Shown here: one piece after another, positions 9,274-17,525 of the stretch | Position numbering within the stretch: position 1 is the stretch's first letter | Layout of the letters: the number at the start of each line of letters is the position of its first letter | DNA from: FEN-1088 sp031407985 | Lineage (GTDB): Bacteria; Myxococcota_A; Polyangia; Fen-1088 | Length of the DNA: 64,000 bases | Reading direction: 5' to 3' | Assembly: GCA_031407985.1 (NCBI GenBank) | Contig: JANOJB010000341.1 | Span: 24,908-88,907 of the forward strand | Made by a program: the position numbers and the translations under genes | Notes under the pieces: model-generated | The model's input: only the letters and a program-made list of their open reading frames with translations | Databases searched by the model: none | Told to the model about the DNA's origin: nothing

Positions 9274-9369
9274 CCGGACGGATGGCGCGTGGTTTTGGGA
9301 AAACCGTGTTCTAATGACCGGCAAGTCGTTCGAAACCAAACTAACTTGGGATTTGAAAAGGGGGTTGTC

Positions 9370-9768
9370 ATGACGCGTGCATTGATCGTGATTTCGTTGG
9401 CGCTGGGTGTCGGTTCGTCCCTGGGATGCGGGAGCGATGGTGGCGGCACCAGTGGTGGTGCAACCGGCGAATCGGGAGTGGCAAGTTCCAAGACACTCGC
9501 AAGCCTGACCCCTGCCGAGAAGGGAAAGATCTGTGATTGGAACGCGCAGATCAGTGGCGGCTACGGAAAAACCATGCTCTGCGGCGACGGTACTGATGTC
9601 TCAAACGATGTTGATCAGGCGTCCTGCGTAGCTGACGTACCCAGTTGTGCGGCGACGGTTGCTCAGTTCGAGGCCTGCTCCAAGGTGGTCGTTACCGTCC
9701 CCCTGTGCGATCAGATCGCGAAACTACTTGGCGCGGCAGAATGCGCGGCCATTGTCGCCTGCTTCTAG
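9370..9768 (+). CDS. Small lipoprotein of unknown function
   Basis: ATG 9370 is chosen because AAAAGGGGG lies just upstream (9356-9364) and a lipoprotein signal follows with lipobox SLGC. The mature part (~110 residues) begins with a Gly/Ser-rich spacer, then a compact domain with six or more cysteines (ICDW, LCGDG, SCVAD, SCAAT, ACSKV, LCDQI, ECAAIVACF) that could form disulfides outside the cytoplasm. This cysteine spacing recurs in small myxobacterial lipoproteins. No enzyme motif was seen. A 6-base hairpin, GGTTTT-GGG-AAAACC, lies upstream at 9291-9305. Confidence 0.6.
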   Translation: MTRALIVISLALGVGSSLGCGSDGGGTSGGATGESGVASSKTLASLTPAEKGKICDWNAQISGGYGKTMLCGDGTDVSNDVDQASCVADVPSCAATVAQFEACSKVVVTVPLCDQIAKLLGAAECAAIVACF

Positions 9769-9834
9769 CCACAACATCGTCGGGCCCAGTTTGGGATCGT
9801 TTGCGCGGGGCCAGCGGTGTATCGTGGCGCCCGC

Positions 9835-11121
9835 ATGAACGGAGCCCCGGACGAGCGCCTGCTGATCGCCAGGGTGACGTGGCGCCTGATTCCCTTCCTG
9901 GGCCTGTGTTTCTTGGCAGCTTTTCTCGATCGCGTGAACGTCGGGTTCGCGGCGCTCCAGATGCAGGCGGATCTGAAATTCAGCGATTCCGTGTATTCGA
10001 CCGGCGCGGGGATCTTCTTCCTTGGCTACTTCCTGTTCGAGGTCCCGAGCAACATTCTGTTGGAACGCGTGGGGGCGCGTCTTTGGATCGCGCGCATCAT
10101 GATCATCTGGGGCCTGATCTCGTCGGCGATGATGTTCGCCCGCACGCCGACGACGTTTTACGCGCTCCGCTTCGCGCTTGGCGCTGCGGAGGCCGGGTTC
10201 TTTCCAGGCATCATCCTTTACCTCACCTACTGGTACCCCAACGCGCATCGCTCGCGCACGGTCGCCATGTTCATGATGGCCCCCGCGCTTTCCGGCGTGA
10301 TTGGAGGCCCACTGTCTGGCTTCCTGCTTGACCACCATCCTGACAGCTTCGCGGGGTGGCAGTGGCTGTTCCTGATCGAAGGTATGCCTTCGGTGCTGTT
10401 GGGGGTCGCGGTCCTTCTGTATCTGCCGAATGGTCCGAAGGACGTGAAGTGGATGACCGCCAGCGAAAAAAACTGGCTTTCCCAGCGCCTCGACGAAGAA
10501 CGCGCCGAGCGCGAGAAACATCACGGCATGACGGTGTGGCGGGCGCTGGTGCATCCCCGCGTTCTGCTCCTGAGCCTTGTCTACTTCCTGATTGTCATCG
10601 GGGCCTACGGCTTCGATTTGTTCATGCCGAAGATTCTTGCCAAGACCTTTCCGGCGGTCAGCAAGACCCAACTGGGATGGTTGGCGGCGATTCCCCCGCT
10701 GTTCGCCGTGTTCGTCATGTTCTTCTGGGGCCGTCGCTCGGATCGCCTTCACGAACGCCGGTGGCACGTCGCATGGCCCGCATGGGGCGCGGCGATCGGC
10801 CTGGCCATCGGGTCATTTGATGTGACACCCACCGTGGCCCTGGCAGCGGCGGCCGTTGCCGTGGCGGGACGCTGGAGTTGCATCCCGCCGTTCTGGGGCC
10901 TGCCCACCGCTTTTCTGTCCGGCACCGCCGCTGCGGGGGGCATCGCCCTCATCAACGCGATCGGAAATTTGGGCGGCTTCGTCGGCCCCAAACTGATGGG
11001 CGCATTGAAAGACCTGACCGGTTCCTATTCGGTCGGGCTTCGTGTGCTGGCGGGGTGCTACATCGCCGGTGGACTGCTGGCCTTGGTGCTGAAGACGCGG
11101 GCGACCTCCGCCACCCGATAA
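9835..11121 (+). CDS. MFS transporter, anion:cation symporter (ACS) family
   Basis: A 428-residue protein with about 12 hydrophobic segments. The family signature DRVNVGFAALQMQ follows the first membrane helix, and LGAAEAGFFPGIILYLTYWYP is the typical ACS helix 4 region. Members carry organic anions such as hexuronates, phthalate, tartrate or 4-hydroxyphenylacetate in symport with protons. ATG 9835 is used; an upstream in-frame codon at 9817 would add six residues. It has no obvious co-transcribed enzyme, so the substrate is not inferable. Confidence 0.85.
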   Translation: MNGAPDERLLIARVTWRLIPFLGLCFLAAFLDRVNVGFAALQMQADLKFSDSVYSTGAGIFFLGYFLFEVPSNILLERVGARLWIARIMIIWGLISSAMMFARTPTTFYALRFALGAAEAGFFPGIILYLTYWYPNAHRSRTVAMFMMAPALSGVIGGPLSGFLLDHHPDSFAGWQWLFLIEGMPSVLLGVAVLLYLPNGPKDVKWMTASEKNWLSQRLDEERAEREKHHGMTVWRALVHPRVLLLSLVYFLIVIGAYGFDLFMPKILAKTFPAVSKTQLGWLAAIPPLFAVFVMFFWGRRSDRLHERRWHVAWPAWGAAIGLAIGSFDVTPTVALAAAAVAVAGRWSCIPPFWGLPTAFLSGTAAAGGIALINAIGNLGGFVGPKLMGALKDLTGSYSVGLRVLAGCYIAGGLLALVLKTRATSATR

Positions 11122-11154
11122 CGGGTTCCACCCGGTGCCATGTGCAAACGCGCG

Positions 11155-11520
11155 TCAGCCGGCCAGGGCGACGCTGATCGCCCGGCACACCTTTCGAACG
11201 TCCCGATCCGACGTATACACGCGCGCACCCGATTTCGCGGCGGCAAGGACAATCTGTGCATCGGCCCAGCCGACCCCGGATCCGGCGAAAGCGGCCCGGT
11301 GGCGCTCGATGAACGTTCTGGTCTCGACGGCGCCGGGACTCGGAAGCCGTGGAAGTGCCAACAAGTCGCCTGCGAAGGTCTTGGGCAACCCCGATCCCAA
11401 GAGAAGTTCGCCAACCACCACATCGCAGGTGTGAACGCGTTGCTGCATCAAAAACTTCGCGAGGCGCTGATCCTTTTTGCGAAGGTGGTGGACCCACGCG
11501 TTGGTGTCAACGAGGATCAA
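11155..11520 (-). CDS. vapC: VapC-type PIN-domain ribonuclease toxin
   Basis: A 121-residue PIN protein starting MILVDTNAWVHHL. The metal-binding acids are visible at D5, E38, D87 and D105. The start overlaps the stop of the antitoxin gene (ATGA), indicating translational coupling. It is expected to cleave RNA when the antitoxin is degraded. It is intact and unlike the VapC at 2078 in sequence, so the window carries two independent VapBC systems. Confidence 0.87.
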   Translation of the reverse strand: MILVDTNAWVHHLRKKDQRLAKFLMQQRVHTCDVVVGELLLGSGLPKTFAGDLLALPRLPSPGAVETRTFIERHRAAFAGSGVGWADAQIVLAAAKSGARVYTSDRDVRKVCRAISVALAG

Positions 11521-11723
11521 CGTCGCTTCCAGGCTGAACGCTTGGTGCGTTGCGCGCCTTGGGCAAGGCCCCCCATAGCAGCCAGGCGGCCAGCGGCCTG
11601 CTTGGCCAAAAGAGCGCGCAAGCCTTGCTCCACCAAAGCGGTCTTGGTCATGCCAGGGTGAGCACCGACGACTTCTCGGAGCAGCGCCTCATTGACGTTC
11701 ATGGTCATACGCACGGTATGCAT
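11517..11723 (-). CDS. vapB: VapB-type antitoxin
   Basis: A 68-residue protein with the N-terminal ribbon-helix-helix-like pattern of this VapB group (MTMNVNEALLREV, then TKTALVEQGLRALL) followed by a basic tail that would bind the toxin. It overlaps vapC by four bases. An internal ATG at 11708 (MTMNVN) is an alternative start that fits the family N-terminus better. Palindromes directly upstream suggest autoregulation. Confidence 0.8.
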   Translation of the reverse strand: MHTVRMTMNVNEALLREVVGAHPGMTKTALVEQGLRALLAKQAAGRLAAMGGLAQGAQRTKRSAWKRR

Positions 11724-11746
11724 GAAGACATGCTAGCAATGCGCAT
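11720..11746. promoter_or_regulatory. Cluster of palindromes at the vapBC start, probable autoregulatory operator
   Basis: GCATG-AAGA-CATGC (11720-11733), TGCTAGCA (11731-11738) and ATGCGCAT (11739-11746) lie end to end over the start of the minus-strand vapB gene. Ribbon-helix-helix antitoxins bind repeated short palindromes of this kind. The function is inferred. Confidence 0.45.
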
Positions 11747-11808
11747 CCTCCGATCAAGGACGAAACCTCTTGTGGGACTCCGCGGTTGAGGTGGCTGCTG
11801 CTGAACGC

Positions 11809-12672
11809 CTACGTCCCCTCATCCGGTCGAGGCGTGCTTTCAATCGGCGTGCCCGCCTCGATGCGCATGGGCGCGTTGTGGCGGCGACGTGGCTTGCCGG
11901 CGTCCAGGCAGGCGCGCGCGAACGCGGGGCCCACACGGTCCCACAGGATCTGTTCGACCTCGGCTGCCAACGTGCGTCGATCGCCGGAAAACCTGGCTGT
12001 CGCGATGCGCCTGCCGGTGATGCCGCTGCGGACCAGGACCGTGGCGACGGCCTGATCCTGCGAGGTGTCTTTGATCTGCCCGTGGACATAGACCGCAAGC
12101 CCCAACGTCGCGGCCATGTCGCGGTACTGCTCGGGGCTGTCCACAGGGCGCAGCGTGGTCGTCACGTCCAGTCCCTTGGACTTCAGAACCTGCACCACCT
12201 GGATGCGCAACGGCTCGGTGTCGTCTCCCTTGAACGCGAACACCGCCACCTTGCCGGCGGCAATGGCGGCCGCCTCCTCCTTGGCGCGGGCATCGGCTCG
12301 CGCCTTTACCTTGGCCTTCGCCAGGGCCCTCGCGTCGGCGCGAGACTGGGCCTTGGTTTTGGCGTTGGCCTTCGTCGCGCTCGCGCTCGCGCTCCTGGCG
12401 GCGGTCTTCCTCCCAAGCTTGCCGGGCTTGCCGGGCTTGCCGGGCTTGCCGGGCTTGCCGGGCTTGCCCCTCGACTGGACATTCGACTTGACCTCCGCCC
12501 GCGACCCTGTGGCGACCGCCTGCGCGGCCGGGGCGATGGCCACAAGCAGCGCCGCCGAAACCCACGTCAGTAGAAAAAATCGCGACGCGACAAGCGTGAA
12601 CCGGGACCCCGGACCAGGCCGCGCGAACAAGGCGCAGGGGGTGGACGGGCCCGACGTCGGCGGCCGTGACAT
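11809..12672 (-). CDS. Exported protein with GKP repeat and basic linker, unknown function
   Basis: ATG 12672 gives 287 residues with an N-terminal extension and a membrane/signal segment (FFLLTWVSAALLVAIAPAAQA). Next come a collagen-like GKP repeat and a long Ala/Lys/Arg-rich region (residues ~95-160). The C-terminal ~120 residues form a folded alpha/beta domain (KVAVFAFKGDD, VVQVLKSKGLDVTTTLRP, GLAVYVHGQIKD) like periplasmic domains built to sense or assemble at the envelope. It is divergent from the GH3 gene. The family was not recognised. Confidence 0.6.
   Translation of the reverse strand: MSRPPTSGPSTPCALFARPGPGSRFTLVASRFFLLTWVSAALLVAIAPAAQAVATGSRAEVKSNVQSRGKPGKPGKPGKPGKPGKLGRKTAARSASASATKANAKTKAQSRADARALAKAKVKARADARAKEEAAAIAAGKVAVFAFKGDDTEPLRIQVVQVLKSKGLDVTTTLRPVDSPEQYRDMAATLGLAVYVHGQIKDTSQDQAVATVLVRSGITGRRIATARFSGDRRTLAAEVEQILWDRVGPAFARACLDAGKPRRRHNAPMRIEAGTPIESTPRPDEGT
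12421..12465. repeat. Five 9-bp tandem repeats inside the GKP-repeat gene
   Basis: Five perfect copies of GCCGGGCTT, flanked by partial copies, encode Gly-Lys-Pro units on the minus strand. Because the unit is 9 bases, slippage would change the protein length in steps of three residues without breaking the frame. Confidence 0.85.
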
Positions 12673-12796
12673 GGAGCGATCTTCTAACCTGTCCGAACCG
12701 TGGCCGCGACCGGATGCTGTTTGTCCGTCGCGCGCGACCGCAAAAAAGACGGACGGCCCGGTGCACGAGGTACGCCTTGTGTTGTACGTTCGCGCC

Positions 12797-15196
12797 ATGA
12801 AAGCCCCTGCCCGTCTTGTCGTTCTGGCGATCGCGTTCCTTTCGTCTCCCCGGCAACCCGCGATGATCGACACCGCGATCGCGGCCACGCCTGCCGCCAC
12901 GTCCGCGTCCGCGCCCAACGCCAAGTCCGCGCTGCCGCCCCCCTACCGCGATCCAAAGTTGCCCGTCGATCGCCGCGTGGCCGACCTGCTGGGGCGGATG
13001 ACGTTGGACGAGAAGGTCGCTCAACTTGTGTCGGTGAACTGGGAGAAGAACCGCCTTTTCGACGAAAAGACCCACGTCTTCTCCGTCGAACAAGCTCGCC
13101 AAATGATGCCCAAGGGCGTCGGGGAAATCACGCGTCCCCGTCCCGGCGACAAACACACCGCGCGCCAAGCCGCAGCGTTCGCCAACGCGGCCCAGCGCTA
13201 TCTGATCGAGCAAACCGGGCTGGGAATTCCCGCCATCATTCACGAAGAATCCCTGCATGGGCTCGTGGGCCCCGCCGCCACCAGTTTCCCGCAAGCCATC
13301 GCGTTGGGGGCCACGTTCGATCCCGCGCTGGTCGAGCAGGTGTTTACCGCGACGGCGCGGCAGATGCGGGCGCGCGGCATTCACCACGCGCTGGCGCCCG
13401 TACTTGACGTCGCGCGCGATCCCCGCTGGGGGCGCTTCGAGGAAACCTACGGCGAGGATCCCTATCTGGTGTCGCGACTGGGTGTGGCCGCTGTACTGGG
13501 GTATCAAGGCCGCCGGGCCGCGGGCGCGCGGATCGACTCCGTCCACGTGCTAGCGACCGGCAAACACTTCGCCGTTCACGGCGAGCCTGAGGGCGGACGG
13601 AACACGGCACCCGGAAATCTGTCCGAGCGCTTGATCCGCGAGGTGTTCTTCCCTCCGTTCGAGGCCGCCGTTCGCGAGGCGGGCCTGTGCACGATGATGG
13701 CCAGCTACAACGAGGTCGACGGCATTCCGTCACACGTCAACCAGTGGCTGTTGGGCCACGTGCTGCGGGGCGAGATGGGTTTCAGCGGACTGATCGTGGC
13801 GGACTACTTCGGCATCGCCGAGCTGGAACGCAAACACCACGTGGTGCCCGATCTGCCCACGGCGGGGCGCAAGGCGTTGGAGACCGGCGTCGATATCGAA
13901 CTGCCGCAGCCCGAGGGCTACGCGACCCTGGCCAATGACGTCCGCGCCGGCCTTGTCCGCGAAGCGGTGGTCGACAAATCGGTCACGCGCGTGCTGACGG
14001 CCAAGATGCTGTTGGGGTTGTTCGAGCGTCCCTACGTCGACGAGGCGGCGGCCGTGACGACGGAACGCCCGACCGATCGGGCGCTGGCCCTGAAGGCGGC
14101 GGAAGAAGCCATCGTGCTTCTGAAGAACGACGGCGATCTGCTGCCCCTGAATCCGGCGCGCCTGAAATCGATTGCCGTCATCGGCCCCAACGCCGCGGTT
14201 TGCCGACTGGGTGGCTACAGCGGCGATCCCACACGCACGGTCAGCGTCCTGGAAGGCATCCGCGCGCGTCTGGGAAACAAGGTCAACGTGCTGACCGCCG
14301 CGGGCTGCGGCCTGACCGTCGGCAACCGGGGCTGGAACGACGACGAGGTACGCATGCCGGATGCCGCCAGCGACACCCCGCTGATCGCGGAGGCGGCCAG
14401 GATCGCGTCGGCCGCGGACGCCGTGGTTTTGGTGCTGGGTCAGAACGAACAACTTTCGCGCGAGGGTTGGGCCGACAACCACCGCGGCGATCGCATGAGC
14501 CTGGATCTGCCGGGGCGCCAGATGGATCTGGCGCGCGCGGTGCTGGCGGCGGGACGACCCACGGTGGTGCTGCTGATCAACGGCAGTCCGCTGACCATCG
14601 AAGAGCTGGCGCGCACCGCGCCCGCGATCCTGGAGGGGTTCTACCTGGGCCAGGAAACCGGCACGGCCGTCGCGAAGGTCCTGTTCGGCGACGTCAGCCC
14701 GTCCGGCAAGTTGCCCATGACCTTTCCCCGCCAGACGGGAACCATCCCCGCCTACTACAACCACAAACCGTCGGCGCGCCGCCTGTACCTGTTCGAGGAT
14801 GCGGGACCCCAGTGGCCGTTCGGATTCGGTCTGTCGTACACGACGTTCAAGTACGGTCCCGTGACAATCACGCCGGCGCGGATTCCCCCATCGGGCAAGG
14901 TGACGGTCGCGGTGACCGTGACGAACAGCGGTAAACGCGCGGCTGACGAAGTCGTCCAACTTTACATTCGCGATGTCGTCAGTTCGGTGACGCGTCCCGT
15001 GCAAGAACTGAAGGGCTTTCGCCGCGTTCAGCTGGGGCCCGGGCAGACCAAGAAGGTCGAATTCCCACTGGGTCCCGCCGATCTGTCGTTCATCGACCAA
15101 CGCATGCAACGGGTCGTCGAGCCGGGGGATTTCGACGTGATGGTCGGAGGCAGCTCGGCGTCCGTCGTCCACGCGACGTTGACCGTGACCCCGTAA
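12797..15196 (+). CDS. Glycoside hydrolase family 3 beta-glycosidase (BglX/xylosidase-like)
   Basis: A 799-residue protein; ATG 12797 starts a signal peptide, and the longer upstream open frame is shadow. GH3 N-terminal TIM barrel features are clear: MTLDEKVAQLV, PVLDVARDPRWGRFEETYGEDP, and the nucleophile D336 in LIVADYFG. Then come the alpha/beta sandwich domain (ALKAAEEAIVLLKNDGDLLPL) and a C-terminal fibronectin III-like domain (GFGLSYTTFKYG onward). It should release non-reducing-end beta-linked glucose or xylose from oligosaccharides in the periplasm or outside. No sugar transporter is adjacent. The exact specificity cannot be read from sequence. Confidence 0.92.
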   Translation: MKAPARLVVLAIAFLSSPRQPAMIDTAIAATPAATSASAPNAKSALPPPYRDPKLPVDRRVADLLGRMTLDEKVAQLVSVNWEKNRLFDEKTHVFSVEQARQMMPKGVGEITRPRPGDKHTARQAAAFANAAQRYLIEQTGLGIPAIIHEESLHGLVGPAATSFPQAIALGATFDPALVEQVFTATARQMRARGIHHALAPVLDVARDPRWGRFEETYGEDPYLVSRLGVAAVLGYQGRRAAGARIDSVHVLATGKHFAVHGEPEGGRNTAPGNLSERLIREVFFPPFEAAVREAGLCTMMASYNEVDGIPSHVNQWLLGHVLRGEMGFSGLIVADYFGIAELERKHHVVPDLPTAGRKALETGVDIELPQPEGYATLANDVRAGLVREAVVDKSVTRVLTAKMLLGLFERPYVDEAAAVTTERPTDRALALKAAEEAIVLLKNDGDLLPLNPARLKSIAVIGPNAAVCRLGGYSGDPTRTVSVLEGIRARLGNKVNVLTAAGCGLTVGNRGWNDDEVRMPDAASDTPLIAEAARIASAADAVVLVLGQNEQLSREGWADNHRGDRMSLDLPGRQMDLARAVLAAGRPTVVLLINGSPLTIEELARTAPAILEGFYLGQETGTAVAKVLFGDVSPSGKLPMTFPRQTGTIPAYYNHKPSARRLYLFEDAGPQWPFGFGLSYTTFKYGPVTITPARIPPSGKVTVAVTVTNSGKRAADEVVQLYIRDVVSSVTRPVQELKGFRRVQLGPGQTKKVEFPLGPADLSFIDQRMQRVVEPGDFDVMVGGSSASVVHATLTVTP

Positions 15197-15207
15197 CCGG
15201 GGCGGTG

Positions 15208-15990
15208 TCAGTCCTCGTTGATGGTTAGATCCACAACCGCGCCCAGCGCCGCGACGGTGGACGCCGGTGGCTTCTGTGCCAGCACGATGCCGCTTGATCG
15301 GTCGCCGTCGCTGTCGTAGCGGAGCTTGCCCACCTTGAAACCTTCCTGCTCGATCAGCTCGCGGGCCGCGCGCAGGCGCATGCCGGTTACCTTCGGAACC
15401 GGTTTGGCGGCCGCGCCCGACGAAACGATCAGTATGACCGCCGCCTTCGCGGGCAGCGTCGTCCCTGCCGCGGGCTCGGTGTCGACGATCGTGCCCGCCG
15501 GCACGGCGTCGCTCGCGACGGTCCTCGGCGGTCCGGCGGAAAGACCCGCGGTCGCCAGTTGCCGGGTTGCGTCCTCAAGCTTCAACCCGGCGACCTTGGG
15601 GACAGGTATTTGCTTGATCCCTCGCGACAGAACCGCCTGAACGGCGCTGCCCCTGGGAAGCTGGGAACTGGCCAGCGGAGACTGTTCGGCGATCACCCCC
15701 GCGGGATACGTGGCACTGTCGCGCTCGACGGAAAACGCCAGCAGCAGGCCGCGTCCCTGCAAGATCTCTCGCGCCTGCTCGGGGCGCAAACCCAAAAGAG
15801 AGGGGACCTCCACGGGAACCGGCGCCGACACGACGGGCGCCGATGGCTTGCTCCCCGAGGAGAAAGCACCCCGCTCATCAAGCGCGCGGAGCGCGAAGAA
15901 CACCGCAACCGTCGTGACGATCGACGCGATGATCGCAGCCGGAACCGGCGACTTCGGGGGCACCCGGTAGTAGTTCTCTTCGTCGTCCAC
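15208..15990 (-). CDS. Membrane-anchored protein with three PASTA domains
   Basis: GTG start at 15990; 260 residues. A short acidic cytoplasmic N-terminus is followed by one transmembrane helix (AAIIASIVTTVAVFFAL). Three PASTA domains follow (from about residues 55, 122 and 191), each with the P-x-(V/L)-x-G-L/M-x2-x-x-A core (VPSLLGLRPEQA, VPKVAGLKLEDA, VPKVTGMRLRAA). PASTA domains bind peptidoglycan or muropeptides and usually sit on Ser/Thr kinases or penicillin-binding proteins. Here there is no kinase domain, so it may be a free cell-wall sensor. It is convergent with the GH3 gene. Confidence 0.85.
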   Translation of the reverse strand: MDDEENYYRVPPKSPVPAAIIASIVTTVAVFFALRALDERGAFSSGSKPSAPVVSAPVPVEVPSLLGLRPEQAREILQGRGLLLAFSVERDSATYPAGVIAEQSPLASSQLPRGSAVQAVLSRGIKQIPVPKVAGLKLEDATRQLATAGLSAGPPRTVASDAVPAGTIVDTEPAAGTTLPAKAAVILIVSSGAAAKPVPKVTGMRLRAARELIEQEGFKVGKLRYDSDGDRSSGIVLAQKPPASTVAALGAVVDLTINED

Positions 15991-16070
15991 GCTGACGGAT
16001 GCTACTGGGCGGACGCCGGCGTCTCAACCCAGCGCAGCCGGCGGGGCGCCTGTCGGTTCATTTTGCACCG

Positions 16071-16379
16071 CTACCCGATGGCTCCGGCGTCCCGCGGGGA
16101 CTGATCGGGGGCGATCGGGTGCGATCGCGAATCCGCGGCGGCGGCGTTCCGCTGGGCGGCCCGATTGCGGGCGTGCAGAATCGCCAGCAACGACAGCAGC
16201 GCGATCGCGCGCAGGGCCCGAACCTTCCACACGCGGCGCCGCAAGATCTTGTAGAACGCGACCGCCTCGGCGGTGGGCAGCTTGGCCAGGATCGCCTCCT
16301 GCTGGCGCAGGCGCACTCCGTCGGTGGCGCGCGTGCCGATCGCCAGCACCAGCACCACCAGTAAGATGGTCCCTACCAC
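16071..16379 (-). CDS. Small membrane protein, paralogue of the upstream gene
   Basis: 102 residues with two hydrophobic segments (TILLVVLVLAIG and IALLSLLAILHA) and a polar connector containing LRQQEAILAKLPTAEAVAFYKI. The connector matches the neighbouring gene (LEVISKLPGDKARDYYEAG). The C-terminus is polar. Ten bases separate it from the upstream gene, so they are probably co-transcribed. The family was not recognised. Confidence 0.5.
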   Translation of the reverse strand: MVGTILLVVLVLAIGTRATDGVRLRQQEAILAKLPTAEAVAFYKILRRRVWKVRALRAIALLSLLAILHARNRAAQRNAAAADSRSHPIAPDQSPRDAGAIG

Positions 16380-16389
16380 GCCGGCATCC

Positions 16390-16674
16390 TCACGCGGCCG
16401 CTCCGAACGACGGCAACACCCGCTGGCCCAGAACGATGGTGACCGCCGCGATCAGCAACGCCAGCGCGACCACCCACATCACGCGTTCATTGCGCGCCCG
16501 ACCCGCTTCGTAGTAGTCGCGCGCCTTATCACCCGGCAGTTTGCTGATCACCTCCAGGCGGCGCCGCTCGTGGATGTACCCAACCACCACCGCGATGCCC
16601 GCGACGGCGGCGACCAGAAGGCGAATCAACTGCACGGCGCCATCATAGCCCTTCGCCCGTCCCGACAACCGCAA
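16390..16674 (-). CDS. Small membrane protein of unknown function
   Basis: 94 residues from ATG 16674; an alternative GTG at 16635 (VQLIRLLVAAVAG) would place the first membrane helix at the N-terminus and fits a membrane protein better. Two transmembrane segments flank a charged loop with RRRLEVISKLPGDKARDYY. It is a paralogue of the next gene and likely forms a two-gene unit with it. Confidence 0.5.
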   Translation of the reverse strand: MRLSGRAKGYDGAVQLIRLLVAAVAGIAVVVGYIHERRRLEVISKLPGDKARDYYEAGRARNERVMWVVALALLIAAVTIVLGQRVLPSFGAAA

Positions 16675-16911
16675 GCAGCGTCGCGACCCCCGCGGTGTTC
16701 GGATTGGGCGCGCACGATATCACCTGCACCCAACTGTGAGGCACATGACATCTGGGCGCGAAGGTGAGCAGCACAAACCCGCGCGCGCCGCACGGAACAA
16801 CATTGCACGTGCAATTCCGACACTTGTGCTCAAGAATCCATGACAAATAATCGATACTCCAGCCTCGTACGCGCGTACTGTCGGCGCTTCTGAACGGCCG
16901 AGACCACGATC

Positions 16912-17493
16912 ATGGATGGACTGCTTCTCGCCTACCTGATTGGCATCTACGGATTCCCGGCGCCTCCCCCCATGCTGGAGCCGCTGGCGTTGATGGTGTT
17001 GCCCGACCCAGGTCACCTTGCCCAAAGAGTCAACCAACCGGGACCTACCGGCACGAGTGCGGCGTCAGACCACACCGCCCTACCCCCGCTGATCGAGCGG
17101 CCCGTAGTGCCGAGTCAGCAAAGCGATATCCAAGCGAACCCGGATCAATCAGGCGCGGGGAAACTGCCCCGCACCGCCATCACGCTGGTCGTGGGGAGAA
17201 AATCGGAAGCGATCCGTCATTGCTACGAGTTGGGCCTGACCAAGGATGAACACTTCGCCGGAACGGTGGAGATTGGATGGAAGATTCAGATGGACGGCCG
17301 CGTCTCGAGCGTCAACATCGTCGGCACGACCAAGAGCAACGACGCCGTTGAGGAGTGTTTGCTGGCCGAGATCATGCGCTGGGAATTTCCGCCTTCGGCC
17401 GAACCCACCGTCGTCGGGGTTTACCCGTTCGTTTTCGATCCGAGCCTGCTGATCCGACGGACCGGGCAGCATAAGACCACCACCGCGCCGTAG
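16912..17493 (+). CDS. AgmX/PglI C-terminal domain protein (TonB-like)
   Basis: 193 residues. A short hydrophobic N-terminus (GLLLAYLIGIYGF) leads to a Pro-rich linker. A C-terminal ~100-residue domain follows the AgmX/PglI pattern: IRHCYELGL, GTVEIGWKIQMDGRVSSVNIVGTT, VEECLLAEIMRWEFP, YPFVF. In myxobacteria such domains occur in gliding-motility and envelope proteins and resemble TonB C-termini. Two conserved cysteines (HCYE, ECLL) probably pair. Its partner is unknown; the upstream 237 bases contain no recognised element. Confidence 0.75.
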   Translation: MDGLLLAYLIGIYGFPAPPPMLEPLALMVLPDPGHLAQRVNQPGPTGTSAASDHTALPPLIERPVVPSQQSDIQANPDQSGAGKLPRTAITLVVGRKSEAIRHCYELGLTKDEHFAGTVEIGWKIQMDGRVSSVNIVGTTKSNDAVEECLLAEIMRWEFPPSAEPTVVGVYPFVFDPSLLIRRTGQHKTTTAP

Positions 17494-17525
17494 CCCCGGG
17501 TCGACGCGACCGCTCGATCACACGG

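Noticed and set aside
9291..9305. GGTTTT-GGG-AAAACC hairpin as a terminator
   Set aside because: Short AT-rich stem with no T-run after it; could equally be an operator, so not called.
13730..15172. 480-codon minus-strand open frame
   Set aside because: Antisense to the GH3 gene; no start signal, composition typical of high-GC shadow frames.
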